A DNA stretch of 64,000 nt from DATBGO01 sp036558005 (GCA_036558005.1 DATBGO010000138.1:4167-68166); one strand, 5' to 3'; positions 33,620-43,062 are shown, counted from the stretch's first letter. A program made the numbers and translations. Notes: a model not told the origin generated them from the sequence alone.

Positions 33620-35914
33620 TCACCGGCTGACCGCGGCGAGCATCGGGCTGAGACCGCGCAGGTACCCCTCCCCGTCGGCGTCGATACCGGCGCTGAACGT
33701 GTCGTCGCCGGCCACCAGCCCGTCGACGTGCAGCCGCTGGCCGGCCCCGTCCGGCCGGGCCGGCGGCGGGGCGATGCTGACCCGCCCGCCCGGCACGTCC
33801 GCGTCGAGCCCGAGCAGCGCCTGCACCAGCGCGCCGGCGGCCGCCGCGGCCCAGGCCTGCGGGCGGCAGGAGGCCGGGTAGGGGGACGGCCAGGGCACCA
33901 GGGCGCGGGCGTCGCCGCCGAACAGCTCGGGCAGCCGCCAGCCGAACTCGCCCGCGGCGTCCAGCAGCTCGCCGGCCAGCCGCGCCGCCTGGGCCGGGTG
34001 GCCGCTGACGGCCAGGCCGCGGATCACGATCGCGGTGTCGTGGCTCCACACTGAGCCGCAGTGGTAGCTCAGCGGGTTGTAGCCGCCGCTGTCGGCCGAC
34101 ATGGTGCGCAGCCCGTAGCCCGAATCCATGTCCGGCCCGGCCAGCCGGGCCGCGGCCCGGCTCTCCTCTGCCGGGGTGAGCAGGCCGGTGCCGAGCAGAT
34201 GGCCGATGTTGCTGGTGAGCGAGTCCACCGGCCGCTTCGCCGCGTCCAGGGCGAGCGCCGGGTAGGCGCCGGCCGGGCCGTTTACCCAGAACGCGGACCG
34301 GAACGCGGCGGCCAGCTGAGCCGCCCACGACCGCCACTGCCCAGCGCCCGGCTCGCCGAGCGCTTCCAGCAGGTCAGCGCCCCGGCTGGCCGCCTCGTAG
34401 GCGTACCCCTGCACCTCGCACAGTGCCACCGGCGGCGCCGCGATCTGGCCGCTGGCGAACCTGATGGCGTCGCCGGAGTCCTTCCAGCCCTGGTTGGCCA
34501 GGCCATGCCCGCTCTGGTCGATGTACTCGAGGAAGCCGTCGCCGTCGGCGTCGCCGTAGTCCCGCAGGCAGGCCAGCGCGGCGGTCAGGCTGGGCAGCAG
34601 CTCGCGCACCTGGGCGGCGGGCATGCCCCAGCGCCACGCGTCGTGCAGCAGGCAGACCCACAGCGGGGTGGCGTCGATGGTGCCGTAGTACAGCGGCGGC
34701 AGTCCGCCGGCCGCCTGGCGGCCCGCGGTGCGCAGCTCATGCGGGATCTTCCCGGGCGCCTCACCGGTCTCGCCGTTGACCTGGGTGCCCTGCAGGGCGG
34801 CCAGCGCCCGCAGTGTCCCGGCCGCGAGCCGCCAGCCGAACGGCAGCATCAGCCGGGCCGCCCAGATGCTGTCGCGCCCGAACAAGGTCAGGTACCACGG
34901 CGCGCCGCCGGCCAGGAAGACGTCACCGGGCGACCGGGCGGTGGCCATCCGCAGGGCGCTGGCATCGGGCAGCGCCCTGGCCAGCAGCCTGCCCAGCCGG
35001 GGATCGTCGCCCCCGGCCCGCACCCCTGACCACGAGGTGGCCCGTGCTGCCAGGTCAGCGGCGGCGGTCACGACGGCGGCCGGGTCCCGCACGGTGATCT
35101 CCCAGCCGACTTCGGCCCGGCCCCTCGGGCCCAGCCGGACCGGCCAGCGCAGCAGCGCCGTCCGGCCGTGGTCCGCCGTCGTGGCGGCCGCGCCGGGCGC
35201 GCTCAGCCGTACCCGCAGCGGCCCGTCTCCCCAGGCCAGCTCGGCGCTGTCAGCGACCGGGTGGCCGCCCGCGGGGTGGCCGCCCGAATCCTGCCCCTCC
35301 GGGTCTGGGCCGTCCGGGTCCTGCCCGTCCGGGTCCTGCCCGTGCTGGTCCTGCCCGTGCTGGGCCTGCCCGTGCTGGGCCTGCCCGGCCCCGGCCTGTC
35401 CGTTCGGGGGCTGCCTGCCGGGGGCCTGCCCGCCTGGCGCCGCGCCGCTGCCGCCGGTCAGCACCGTGATCCTGGCTGGATGCTGGCCCGCGAGCCCGGC
35501 CTGCCCCGCCTTGATCACGCCGATGCCCGCCAGGTCAGCGGCCAGCCGCACGGTCAGCTCCGTGCTGACCGGCGCGCCGGCCGCGGAGATCACCCTGATC
35601 CGCTCGCGTACCTGGCCGGGACTGACCACCCGCTCCCGCTCGATCCGGACGGTCGGGTCGGGAATGTCCTCGCCGAGCTGCCTGGCCGCACTGATGAACA
35701 GGGCCCGGCCCGCGCCCAGCAGCCCGCTGCTGACCGGGGCCGGCTCGGCGCCGCCCACCTCGAGCACGACAGCCGACAGCACCCGGGCGTCCGCGTGCAG
35801 CACGCCCTGCGCGCCGCGGGGGCGGATCTGCCCGCTGTGCTCGCTGAGCGCGACGGTCGGCGCGCCCAGCACCGTGACGAGCTCGTGCAGCCACGGCTGG
35901 GCTGAGGCTGACAT
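33620..35914 (-). CDS. Glycogen-debranching-type amylo-alpha-1,6-glucosidase
   Basis: This 764-residue protein has an N-terminal beta domain of the GDE_N_bis type (about 1-290: VLHADARVLSAVVLEV, RERIRVISAAG) and a C-terminal (alpha/alpha)6 barrel (about 310-760) with LFGRDSIWAARLMLPFG, GKIPHELR, the DATPLWVCLLHDAW block, and GLANQGWKDSGDAI, which holds the expected catalytic acid region. It would cleave alpha-1,6 links or related alpha-glucosides in the cytoplasm. A Gln/Gly/Asp/Pro-rich insert near 170-225 is made of 15-base repeats. It is divergent from a LacI regulator and a sugar-type ABC transporter, so it probably processes the imported saccharide. Confidence 0.8.
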   Translation of the reverse strand: MSASAQPWLHELVTVLGAPTVALSEHSGQIRPRGAQGVLHADARVLSAVVLEVGGAEPAPVSSGLLGAGRALFISAARQLGEDIPDPTVRIERERVVSPGQVRERIRVISAAGAPVSTELTVRLAADLAGIGVIKAGQAGLAGQHPARITVLTGGSGAAPGGQAPGRQPPNGQAGAGQAQHGQAQHGQDQHGQDPDGQDPDGPDPEGQDSGGHPAGGHPVADSAELAWGDGPLRVRLSAPGAAATTADHGRTALLRWPVRLGPRGRAEVGWEITVRDPAAVVTAAADLAARATSWSGVRAGGDDPRLGRLLARALPDASALRMATARSPGDVFLAGGAPWYLTLFGRDSIWAARLMLPFGWRLAAGTLRALAALQGTQVNGETGEAPGKIPHELRTAGRQAAGGLPPLYYGTIDATPLWVCLLHDAWRWGMPAAQVRELLPSLTAALACLRDYGDADGDGFLEYIDQSGHGLANQGWKDSGDAIRFASGQIAAPPVALCEVQGYAYEAASRGADLLEALGEPGAGQWRSWAAQLAAAFRSAFWVNGPAGAYPALALDAAKRPVDSLTSNIGHLLGTGLLTPAEESRAAARLAGPDMDSGYGLRTMSADSGGYNPLSYHCGSVWSHDTAIVIRGLAVSGHPAQAARLAGELLDAAGEFGWRLPELFGGDARALVPWPSPYPASCRPQAWAAAAAGALVQALLGLDADVPGGRVSIAPPPARPDGAGQRLHVDGLVAGDDTFSAGIDADGEGYLRGLSPMLAAVSR
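35287..35391. repeat. 15-bp degenerate tandem repeat in the debranching-enzyme gene
   Basis: About seven imperfect 15-base units (CTGCCCGTGCTGGTC type) encode GQAQH/GQDQH/GQDPD pentapeptides in a hydrophilic linker of the N-terminal domain. The period keeps the reading frame. Confidence 0.75.
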
Positions 35915-35995
35915 GCATCCCCTCGCTCTCCTGCGTGGTTACCGGCCGTGACCGGTACTTGACATGCGCCCGGACAAAGTCCACGATAACACTAA

Positions 35996-36022
35996 TTTGA
36001 ACGCTCAAATGGAACGCTCAAA
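35996..36022. promoter_or_regulatory. Tandem LacI-type operator between divergent sugar genes
   Basis: TTTGAACGCTCAAA at 35996-36009 is a near-perfect palindrome around a central CG, the classic shape of LacI-family operators. Its core is repeated directly after it as TGGAACGCTCAAA (36010-36022), matching 12 of 13 bases with a 13-base period. A TTGACA hexamer at 35959-35964, with GATAAC about 20 bases downstream, could be a promoter reading toward the LacI gene. The sites lie 45-70 bases before the regulator start and 80-110 bases before the divergent enzyme gene, so one regulator could control both. Confidence 0.7.
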
Positions 36023-36066
36023 CCGACAACCAGGGTCTTTTCCCCAGCCCGGCAGGGAAGCTTTCA

Positions 36067-37098
36067 GTGGGTGATCCCAAGGTGTGGATGCAGCAGCGCC
36101 CCACCCTGGAGACCGTCGCCGCGGCCGCGGCGGTGTCCCGGCAGACCGTCTCCAACGTGCTGAACGCGCCGCACCTGGTCCGGCCGTCCACCAGGGAACG
36201 GGTGGAGGCGGTCATCGCCGCGACCGGCTACCGGCCGGTGAAGGCGGCGCAGACGCTGCGCACCCGGCGGTCGCACCTGATCGCCGTGGGCGTGCCCACT
36301 CCCGGCGAGGGCCGGGGGGAAGTACTGGACCGGTTCCTGCACGCCCTGGCCGAGCAGGCGCAGCAGCGCGGCTACCGCATTCTGCTGTTCACCGCGGGTG
36401 ACGACGGCGCCGAGGTCGGCGTCTACAGCGCCCTGCTGAGCGAGTACGACCTGGACGCGTTCGTGGTCACCGGGACGCACACCGCCGACCGCCGGACCGC
36501 CTGGCTGGCCCGCGAGCACGTGCCGTTCGTGACCTTCGGCCGGCCCTGGGGCAGCGCCGCCCGGCATTCCTGGGTGGACGTGGACGGTGCCAGCGGGGTG
36601 CGGGCCGCCACCGGTCACCTGATCGCCGCCGGGCATCAGCGGATCGCCTTCCTGGGCTGGCCAGACGGCTCCGGGGTGGGCGACGACCGCAGGTCCGGCT
36701 GGGAGCAGGCCTGCCAGGCGGCCGGGCTGGACACCGGCGGGCTGGCCCGGCAGATCCTGGACGGCCTGGCCACCGGCCGGGCCGCGTGCGCCGCGCTGCT
36801 GGCGCTGCCGGCCCCGCCGACCGCGTTCGTCTGCGTCAGCGACCACATCGCCCTGGGCGCCTGGACCGAGCTCACCTCGCGCGGCCTGATGCCCGGCAAG
36901 GACGTGGCCGTGACCGGCTTCGACGACTCGGCCGCCGCCGCGGTGACCGGGCTCACCACGATCGCCCAGCCGCTGGCCGAGGTCGCCAGGGCCTGCCTTG
37001 ACTCGCTGCACAAGCTGCTGGCCGCCGCCGGCGGCCGGCCCCGCGCGCACGACCGCGTGCTGCTCGAGCCCCGGCTCGTGCTCCGCAGTTCCGCATAG
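36067..37098 (+). CDS. LacI-family transcriptional regulator
   Basis: This 343-residue repressor has the N-terminal LacI helix-turn-helix (TLETVAAAAAVSRQTVSNVLN, hinge RERVEAVIAATGYRP) and a periplasmic-binding-like sensor domain (about 75-343: HLIAVGVPTP, VDVDGASGVRAATGHLIAAGHQRIAFLG, then VTGFDDS). It likely binds a sugar released by the transporter and enzyme nearby and controls them through the tandem operator just upstream. The GTG at 36067 is used; an ATG at 36088 is an alternative that leaves the HTH intact. The binding protein gene follows 80 bases later on the same strand. Confidence 0.9.
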   Translation: MGDPKVWMQQRPTLETVAAAAAVSRQTVSNVLNAPHLVRPSTRERVEAVIAATGYRPVKAAQTLRTRRSHLIAVGVPTPGEGRGEVLDRFLHALAEQAQQRGYRILLFTAGDDGAEVGVYSALLSEYDLDAFVVTGTHTADRRTAWLAREHVPFVTFGRPWGSAARHSWVDVDGASGVRAATGHLIAAGHQRIAFLGWPDGSGVGDDRRSGWEQACQAAGLDTGGLARQILDGLATGRAACAALLALPAPPTAFVCVSDHIALGAWTELTSRGLMPGKDVAVTGFDDSAAAAVTGLTTIAQPLAEVARACLDSLHKLLAAAGGRPRAHDRVLLEPRLVLRSSA

Positions 37099-37178
37099 CC
37101 CGGCAACTCTGGCCACTTACCGGGACACCCGCATCATCAGCCCGGCCCCCGAGGCCCCGAGAAGAACCGGAAAGACAG

Positions 37179-38432
37179 ATGAGGACCAAGCAACTCAAGT
37201 TCGCAGCAGCCGTCATCACGGCCGGCCTGCTCACCCTCGCCACCGCTTGCGGCTCCAGCGGCGGCGGCGGCAGCACCAAGGCGGCATCCGCCAAGCCCAA
37301 CAAGACACCGCTGACCCTGATGTTCGGCTCCAGCGGGCCGGCCGAGACCAGAGCGGTCCAGGCGGCAGCCGCCGCGTACACCAAGGAGAGCGGGATCAAG
37401 GTCAAGGTGGTGGCCGCCTCCAACCTGACCCAGCAGCTCGCCCAGGGCTTCGCCGGCGGGCAGCCGCCGGATGTGTTCTACCTCGACCCCGGCAGCTTCC
37501 AGAACTACGCCAAGCAAGGCGCGCTGGCCTCCTACCCGCAGCAGCTGCCGAACTCAGGCGGCTTCTACCCGGCGCTGCGCTCTTCCTTTACCTATCAGGG
37601 GAAGTTCGAGTGCGAGCCGAAGGACGCCAGCACCCTGGCCCTCTACATCAACTCCCATGACTGGCAGCAGGCGGGCCTGACCAGCGCCGACATCCCGACG
37701 AACTGGAGCCAGCTGGCCACGGTGTCGAAGAAGCTGACCACCGCGAAGACCACCGGCCTGGTGCTCGACCAGACCCATTCGGGCATCGATGAGTTCCTCT
37801 ACCAGAACGGCGGCAGCGTCGTCGGCGGCGGCGGAAAGGTCGACCTGGACAGCCCGCAGAACGTGCAGGCGCTCAGCTTCCTCAAGGGCATGATGACCCA
37901 GGGCGTCATGAAGTTCCCCTCCCAGCTGGACTCGGGCTGGAGCGGCCAGGCGTTCGGCGAGAACAAGGCCGCGATGGCGATCGTCGGCAACTGGGTGGTC
38001 GGCGCTATGCAGAGCGACTACCCGGGCATCAAGTACCAGGTCGCGACGCTGCCGGCCGGCCCGACAGGGACCAAGGCCACGCTGGCGTTCACCAACTGCT
38101 GGGGCATCCCTGGCACCTCGAAGAACCCGGCCGGCGCGATGGACTTCGTGAAGTTCCTGACCACGCCGCAGCAGCAGATGGCCTTCTCCAAGGCGTTCGG
38201 CGTCATCCCGTCGCTGCAGTCGCTGCAGTCGCAGTGGCAGCAGGACTTCCCGGCGCTGGCCGTGCACACCCAGGAGCTGCCGTACGCGCACCCCGACATC
38301 GCCCTGCCCAACGACGCCCAGGCGCTGTCCGCGTTCGACTCCGCCCTGGCCCAGCTGAAGACCAGCAGCCCGGCCACGATCCTGTCGACCGCGCAGCGCA
38401 ACCTCCAGGCCGTAGCCGGGCCGGCGCACTGA
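37179..38432 (+). CDS. ABC transporter sugar-type solute-binding lipoprotein
   Basis: This 417-residue protein is an extracellular solute-binding protein (family 1). Its signal peptide ends in a lipobox LATA-C near residue 24, followed by a Gly/Ser linker and a mature domain starting TPLTLMFGSSGPAETRAVQ. Later features are PDVFYLDPGSFQNYAKQG, MAIVGNWVVGAM, NCWGIPGTSKNPAGAMDFVKFL and a C-terminal block typical of maltose/oligosaccharide-binding proteins. GGAAAGACAG precedes the ATG. Two permease genes follow within the same operon. No ATPase subunit is encoded here, so a shared MsiK/MsmX-type ATPase elsewhere probably powers it. Confidence 0.9.
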   Translation: MRTKQLKFAAAVITAGLLTLATACGSSGGGGSTKAASAKPNKTPLTLMFGSSGPAETRAVQAAAAAYTKESGIKVKVVAASNLTQQLAQGFAGGQPPDVFYLDPGSFQNYAKQGALASYPQQLPNSGGFYPALRSSFTYQGKFECEPKDASTLALYINSHDWQQAGLTSADIPTNWSQLATVSKKLTTAKTTGLVLDQTHSGIDEFLYQNGGSVVGGGGKVDLDSPQNVQALSFLKGMMTQGVMKFPSQLDSGWSGQAFGENKAAMAIVGNWVVGAMQSDYPGIKYQVATLPAGPTGTKATLAFTNCWGIPGTSKNPAGAMDFVKFLTTPQQQMAFSKAFGVIPSLQSLQSQWQQDFPALAVHTQELPYAHPDIALPNDAQALSAFDSALAQLKTSSPATILSTAQRNLQAVAGPAH

Positions 38433-38437
38433 CGCTA

Positions 38438-39544
38438 GTGACCATTCCCGCTCTGCTGACCCGGCGCGCCCCTGCCACCCAGCGGGCGCGCCGGGGCGGC
38501 GGCGTGGCCCGCCGCCGGGAGGCCGCCGCGGGCTGGCTGTTCAGCGCGCCGGCGGTGATCTTGCTGATCGTGTTCCTGGTGGTGCCGATCGTGATGGCGG
38601 CCTGGGTCAGCCTCAGCGACTGGGGCGGCATCGGCAGCCCGTTCTCGGCCGGGGTGAAATCCGTCGGGCTGGCGAACTACAAGGCGCTGCTGACCGAGCC
38701 AGGGCTGCCCCAGCTCGACCTGGCGCAGAGCCTGCGGGACAACGTCTACTACGTGGTGCTGGTGGTGCCGGCCCAGACCGCGCTCGCCCTGTCGCTGGCG
38801 ATCCTGGTCAGCCGCAGGGCGCTGCGCGGCCGCGGCTTCTTCCGCACCGCCTTCTACTTCCCCTCGGTGACCAGCTCGGTCGCCGTCTCGATCGTGTTCC
38901 TGTTCCTGTTCGCCGACGCTGGCGTGGTGAACGGCCTGGTCGGCGCGCTGGGCGCACACGGGCCGAACTGGTTCAGCGACCCGGACGGGCTGCTGCACCT
39001 CATCCTGCGCGGCCTGGGAGTGACCAGGGCACCGGGGCTGCTAGCCGCGCACGGCTTCCTCGGGATGTCGTGGTGGGACTGGCTGGCCGGGCCGAGCGTG
39101 GCGATGATGGTGCTGATCATCCTGGCCATCTGGACCACGGCGGGCACCTTCATGCTGCTGTTCCTGCCCGCGCTGTACAGCATCTCCGGGGACATCGAGG
39201 AAGCCGCGATCGTGGACGGTGCGGGTGGCTGGACCCGGTTGTGGCGGATCACCCTCCCGCTGATCAGGCCGGCCCTGTTCCTGGTGCTCACCCTCGGCCT
39301 GATCGCCACCTGGGAGGTCTTCGACCAGGTCTTCCTGATCTCGCAGGGCAACCCGGCCGAGACCACGCTCACCCCCGCCTACCTCGCCTACCAGGTCTCG
39401 TTCAGCAACCAGCAGTGGGGCCAGGGGGCGGCGATCGCGTTCATCCTGTTCGCCATCATCATCGTGCTCACCGTGCTGCAACGGCTGGTGCTGCGCGAGC
39501 GCACCGCCGGTGCCGGCCTGGTGAGCCGCTGGCGGCAGCGATGA
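38438..39544 (+). CDS. ABC transporter permease, MalF-like
   Basis: This 368-residue permease is of the binding-protein-dependent type: six to seven membrane helices and, in the last cytoplasmic loop, the EAA motif (EEAAIVDGAGGWTRLWRITLPLIRPAL, about 248-274) that contacts the ATPase. The GTG at 38438 lies six bases after the binding-protein stop; longer frames overlap that gene and were rejected. A longer-than-usual periplasmic loop (HGPNWFSDPDGLLHLILRG) is seen near 170-200. The stop overlaps the ATG of the second permease. It forms the membrane pore together with that partner. Confidence 0.9.
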   Translation: MTIPALLTRRAPATQRARRGGGVARRREAAAGWLFSAPAVILLIVFLVVPIVMAAWVSLSDWGGIGSPFSAGVKSVGLANYKALLTEPGLPQLDLAQSLRDNVYYVVLVVPAQTALALSLAILVSRRALRGRGFFRTAFYFPSVTSSVAVSIVFLFLFADAGVVNGLVGALGAHGPNWFSDPDGLLHLILRGLGVTRAPGLLAAHGFLGMSWWDWLAGPSVAMMVLIILAIWTTAGTFMLLFLPALYSISGDIEEAAIVDGAGGWTRLWRITLPLIRPALFLVLTLGLIATWEVFDQVFLISQGNPAETTLTPAYLAYQVSFSNQQWGQGAAIAFILFAIIIVLTVLQRLVLRERTAGAGLVSRWRQR

Positions 39545-40389
39545 TGACCGGCCGGATGGCGGGGCGGCGCAACCCGTGGCTGCGCGGACTGGCTTACCTG
39601 ATCCTGGCCGGGTTCGCGCTGCTCTACATCTACCCGTTCCTGATCGAGGTCGGCACCGCCTTCAAGACCGAGGCGGACGCGGCGAACAACGCGGCCAGCC
39701 CGCTGCCGCACAACTGGGTGACAACCGCGTTCACCGAGCTCGGCCAGCAGGACTTCGCCCGCTGGCTCACCAATACCGTGATCGTCGCCGTCTTCGTGAC
39801 GATCGGCAGGCTGCTGTTCGACTCGATGGCCGGCTACGCGCTGGCCCGGCTGCGGTTCCGCGGGCGGCGGGCGCTGTTCTCCGCGGTCATCGCCGTGATG
39901 GCGGTGCCCGGCGTGGTGCTGCTCATCCCGAAGTTCCTGGTCATCAAGCAGCTCGGCATCTATGACAGCTACCCGGGCCTGATCGTCCCGCTGCTGACGG
40001 ACGCGACCGGGGTGTTCATCATGAAGCAGTTCTTCGAGTCGATCCCGGCCAGCGTGGAGGAGGCCGCGCACATCGACGGGGCCGGGACGTTCCGCACCTT
40101 CTGGTCGGTGGTGCTGCCGATGGCCAGGCCGGCCCTGATCGCGCTGACCGTCTTGTCGTTCCAGGGCTCGTGGAACAACTTCTCCGACCTCCTGATCGCG
40201 CACCAGAGCCCGTCCCTGGACACGCTCACCACCGGGATCGGCCGGCTGGTCAGCGGCCAGCTGGGCACCGCCACCCAGTACCCGCTCAAGCTCGCCGCGG
40301 CGGTGCTGATGACCATCCCGGTCGCGGTCGTCTTCTTCGTGTTCCAGAAGTACATCGTGCGCACCGGCGACGGCGCGGTGAAGGAGTAG
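39541..40389 (+). CDS. ABC transporter permease, MalG-like
   Basis: This 282-residue second permease has six membrane helices and an EAA loop (VEEAAHIDGAGTFRTFWSVVLPMARPAL, about 178-205). It is closest in layout to MalG-type partners of CUT1 carbohydrate importers. The ATG at 39541 overlaps the end of the first permease (ATGA), with an adjacent second ATG. A GGGGCCCG...CGGGTCCCC hairpin soon after its stop could attenuate transcription before the flavoprotein gene 62 bases further on. Confidence 0.9.
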   Translation: MMTGRMAGRRNPWLRGLAYLILAGFALLYIYPFLIEVGTAFKTEADAANNAASPLPHNWVTTAFTELGQQDFARWLTNTVIVAVFVTIGRLLFDSMAGYALARLRFRGRRALFSAVIAVMAVPGVVLLIPKFLVIKQLGIYDSYPGLIVPLLTDATGVFIMKQFFESIPASVEEAAHIDGAGTFRTFWSVVLPMARPALIALTVLSFQGSWNNFSDLLIAHQSPSLDTLTTGIGRLVSGQLGTATQYPLKLAAAVLMTIPVAVVFFVFQKYIVRTGDGAVKE

Positions 40390-40451
40390 CCGGGGCCCGG
40401 CCTGCCCCCGGCGGGTCCCCAAGGAGCGGGCCGCGCCGTAACTTGTGTGGT

Positions 40452-42917
40452 ATGAGCGCACCTGCCCCCGCTGCCGTGCCCGATCGCGCCCGCGTCGTCG
40501 TCATCGGCGGCGGCGTCATCGGGACCTCCGTCGCCTATCACCTGGCCCGGGCCGGCCTCACCGACGTGCTGCTGCTGGAGCGCGACCGGCTCACCTCCGG
40601 CACCACCTGGCACGCGGCCGGGCTGATGGCCACCTTCGGCTCCACCTCGCAGACCTCCACCGAGCTGCGGATCTACACCAGGGACCTGTACGCCAGGCTG
40701 GAGGCCGAGACCGGGCTGGCGACCGGCCTCAAGCAGGTCGGGCTGATCGAGCTGGCCACCGAGCCCGGGCGGCTGGAGGAGTACCGGCGGGTGGCCGCGT
40801 TCAACCGGCTGTGCGGGGTCGAGGTGCACGAGATCTCGCCGCGCGAGGTGCGCGAGCTGTTCCCGCTCGCCCGGGTCGATGACGTGCTGGCCGGCTTCTA
40901 CATCCCGGCCGACGGCCGGGTGAACCCGGTCGACGTGACGATGTCGCTGGCCCGCGGGGCCCGGATGGCCGGGGCGCGGATCATCGAGGGCGCGGCGGTC
41001 ACCGGCTTCCTGCGCGCCCGCGGCGCGGTGACCGGGGTGCGCACGCCGCACGGTGACATCGAGGCCGAGTACGTGGTCAACTGCGCCGGGATGTGGGCGC
41101 GCCAGCTCGGCGAACTGGCCGGGGTGAGCATCCCGTTGCAGGCCGCAGAGCATTACTACCTGCTGACCGAGCCGATCGAGGCGGTCCAGGCCAGCTGGCC
41201 GGTGCTGGAGGACCCGGCGAACTACGGCTACTACCGGGAGGAGGGCGGCGGGCTGATGCTCGGCCTGTTCGAGCCGGCCTGCGCGCCGTGGCGGGTCGAC
41301 GGGGTGCCCGGCGATTTCTCCTTCGGCGAGCTGCCGCCCGACTGGGAGCGGATGGCTCCCTACCTGGAGCGCACCATGTCCCGGGTGCCGGCCGCGGAGC
41401 AGGCCGGGATCAAGAAGTTCTTCTGCGGGCCGGAGAGCTTCACCCCGGACCTGCAGCCGATCGTCGGCGAGGCGCCAGAGCTGAGGAACTACTTCGTCGC
41501 GGCCGGGCTGAACTCGATCGGGATCCTCACCGGCGGCGGCATCGGCCGGGTGATCGCGCAGTGGATCGCCGACGGCAGGCCCGACATCGACGTCACCGCG
41601 ATCAACATCGACCGGCTGCACCCCTACCAGGCCAATCCGGAGTACCGCGCGACCCGCACGGTGGAGTCGCTGGGGATGGTGTACGAGACCCACTACCCGG
41701 GCCGGGCGATGCGGACCGCGCGCGGCGCGCGGCTGTCGCCGGTCCATCACCGGCTGGAGCAGCAGCGCGCCTACTTCAGGGACGTCAGCGGCTGGGAAGG
41801 CGCTGACTGGTACGCGCCGGAGGGCGCCGAGCCGAAGGCGGGCGAGCTTTCCTGGGGACGGCCGGAATGGTTCGGGCACTGGGAAGCCGAGCATCAGGCC
41901 GCGCGGACCGGCGTGATCCTCATGGACATGGCGTTCATGGCCAAATTCGATGTCCGCGGCGCGGACGCCGGCCAGGTACTGGACCGGCTCTCGGCCGGGC
42001 GGGTCAACGAGGAGCCCGGCCGGATCACCTACACCCAGTGGCTCAACCCGGCGGGCACGCTGGAGGCCGACCTGACCGTGACCAAGCTCGGCGAGGACCG
42101 GTTCTGGGTGGTCGCCTCCGACACCGCGCACCGGCACGCGCAGACCTGGCTGTGCCGCCATGCCGGCGACTCCCGCGCCTTCGTCACCGACGTGACATCC
42201 GGCTACGCGCAGCTCAACGTGCAGGGCCCGCAGTCGAGGGAGCTGCTGGCCGCGGTCACCTCAGCGGACATGTCGCACGAGGCGTTCGGCTACCGGGCGG
42301 CGGCCGAGATCGACATCGGGTTCGCCCGGGTGCTGTGCATCCGCATCACCTACCTCGGCGAGCTCGGCTATGAGCTGTACATCCCGGCCGAGCAGGCGGT
42401 GCACGTCTACGACCGGCTGACCGAGGCGGGCCAGGCCGTCGACCTGCGCCATGCCGGCCTGCGGGCGCTGGGCAGCCTGCGGCTGGAGAAGGGCTACCGG
42501 GACTACGGCCACGACATCGACAACACCGACACCGTGCTGGAGGCCGGGCTCGGCTTCGCGGTCGCGCTGGACAAGCCCGGCGGGTTCATCGGCCGCGACG
42601 CCGTGCTCGCCCAGAAGGCCAGCGGGCCGCTGCGGCGCCGGCTGGTCCAGGTGCTGCTCACCGATCCCGGGCCGATGATGTTCCACGCCGAGGTGGTCTG
42701 CCGCGACGGCGTGCCGGCCGGCTACATCCGGTCCGCGTCCTACGGGTTCACCCTGGGCGGCGCGGTCGGCCTGGCGATGATCGACGCGGACGAGCCCGTC
42801 ACCCAGGGCTACCTGGACGCGGGCGACTGGACGGTGCAGATCGCCGGGCGCTCCTACCCGGCGCTCGCCTCGCTGCGCCCGATGTACGACCCGGGCAGCA
42901 AGCGCATCCAGATGTGA
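40452..42917 (+). CDS. FAD-dependent dimethylglycine/sarcosine-dehydrogenase-like protein with GcvT domain
   Basis: This 821-residue protein has an N-terminal D-amino-acid-oxidase-type FAD domain (VVVIGGGVIGTSVAYHLA, residues 15-32; TTWHAAGL with His54, the residue that carries covalently bound FAD in dimethylglycine and sarcosine dehydrogenases). An FAO_M-type middle region (about 375-430) and a C-terminal GcvT/aminomethyltransferase domain (about 430-821, RTGVILMDMAFMAKFDV, then ELGYELYIPAEQA, GYRDYGHDI) follow. The pair would oxidise an N-methyl amine and transfer the one-carbon unit to tetrahydrofolate. Its place behind a carbohydrate-type ABC importer is odd; it may be an independent unit, or the importer may carry an osmolyte. 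Confidence 0.85.
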   Translation: MSAPAPAAVPDRARVVVIGGGVIGTSVAYHLARAGLTDVLLLERDRLTSGTTWHAAGLMATFGSTSQTSTELRIYTRDLYARLEAETGLATGLKQVGLIELATEPGRLEEYRRVAAFNRLCGVEVHEISPREVRELFPLARVDDVLAGFYIPADGRVNPVDVTMSLARGARMAGARIIEGAAVTGFLRARGAVTGVRTPHGDIEAEYVVNCAGMWARQLGELAGVSIPLQAAEHYYLLTEPIEAVQASWPVLEDPANYGYYREEGGGLMLGLFEPACAPWRVDGVPGDFSFGELPPDWERMAPYLERTMSRVPAAEQAGIKKFFCGPESFTPDLQPIVGEAPELRNYFVAAGLNSIGILTGGGIGRVIAQWIADGRPDIDVTAINIDRLHPYQANPEYRATRTVESLGMVYETHYPGRAMRTARGARLSPVHHRLEQQRAYFRDVSGWEGADWYAPEGAEPKAGELSWGRPEWFGHWEAEHQAARTGVILMDMAFMAKFDVRGADAGQVLDRLSAGRVNEEPGRITYTQWLNPAGTLEADLTVTKLGEDRFWVVASDTAHRHAQTWLCRHAGDSRAFVTDVTSGYAQLNVQGPQSRELLAAVTSADMSHEAFGYRAAAEIDIGFARVLCIRITYLGELGYELYIPAEQAVHVYDRLTEAGQAVDLRHAGLRALGSLRLEKGYRDYGHDIDNTDTVLEAGLGFAVALDKPGGFIGRDAVLAQKASGPLRRRLVQVLLTDPGPMMFHAEVVCRDGVPAGYIRSASYGFTLGGAVGLAMIDADEPVTQGYLDAGDWTVQIAGRSYPALASLRPMYDPGSKRIQM

Positions 42918-43062
42918 CCAGCCGGGCTCAGCCCGTCGCGACTTGATCATCTTCGAATCTCATCAAATCATTGGCCCTGCGCCATACCCGCCTGTTCTCC
43001 TTCAGGTACATACGAAACGCGTACTCAAACGGGGGTACGAGGACAAGGCGAAGGAGACAAAA

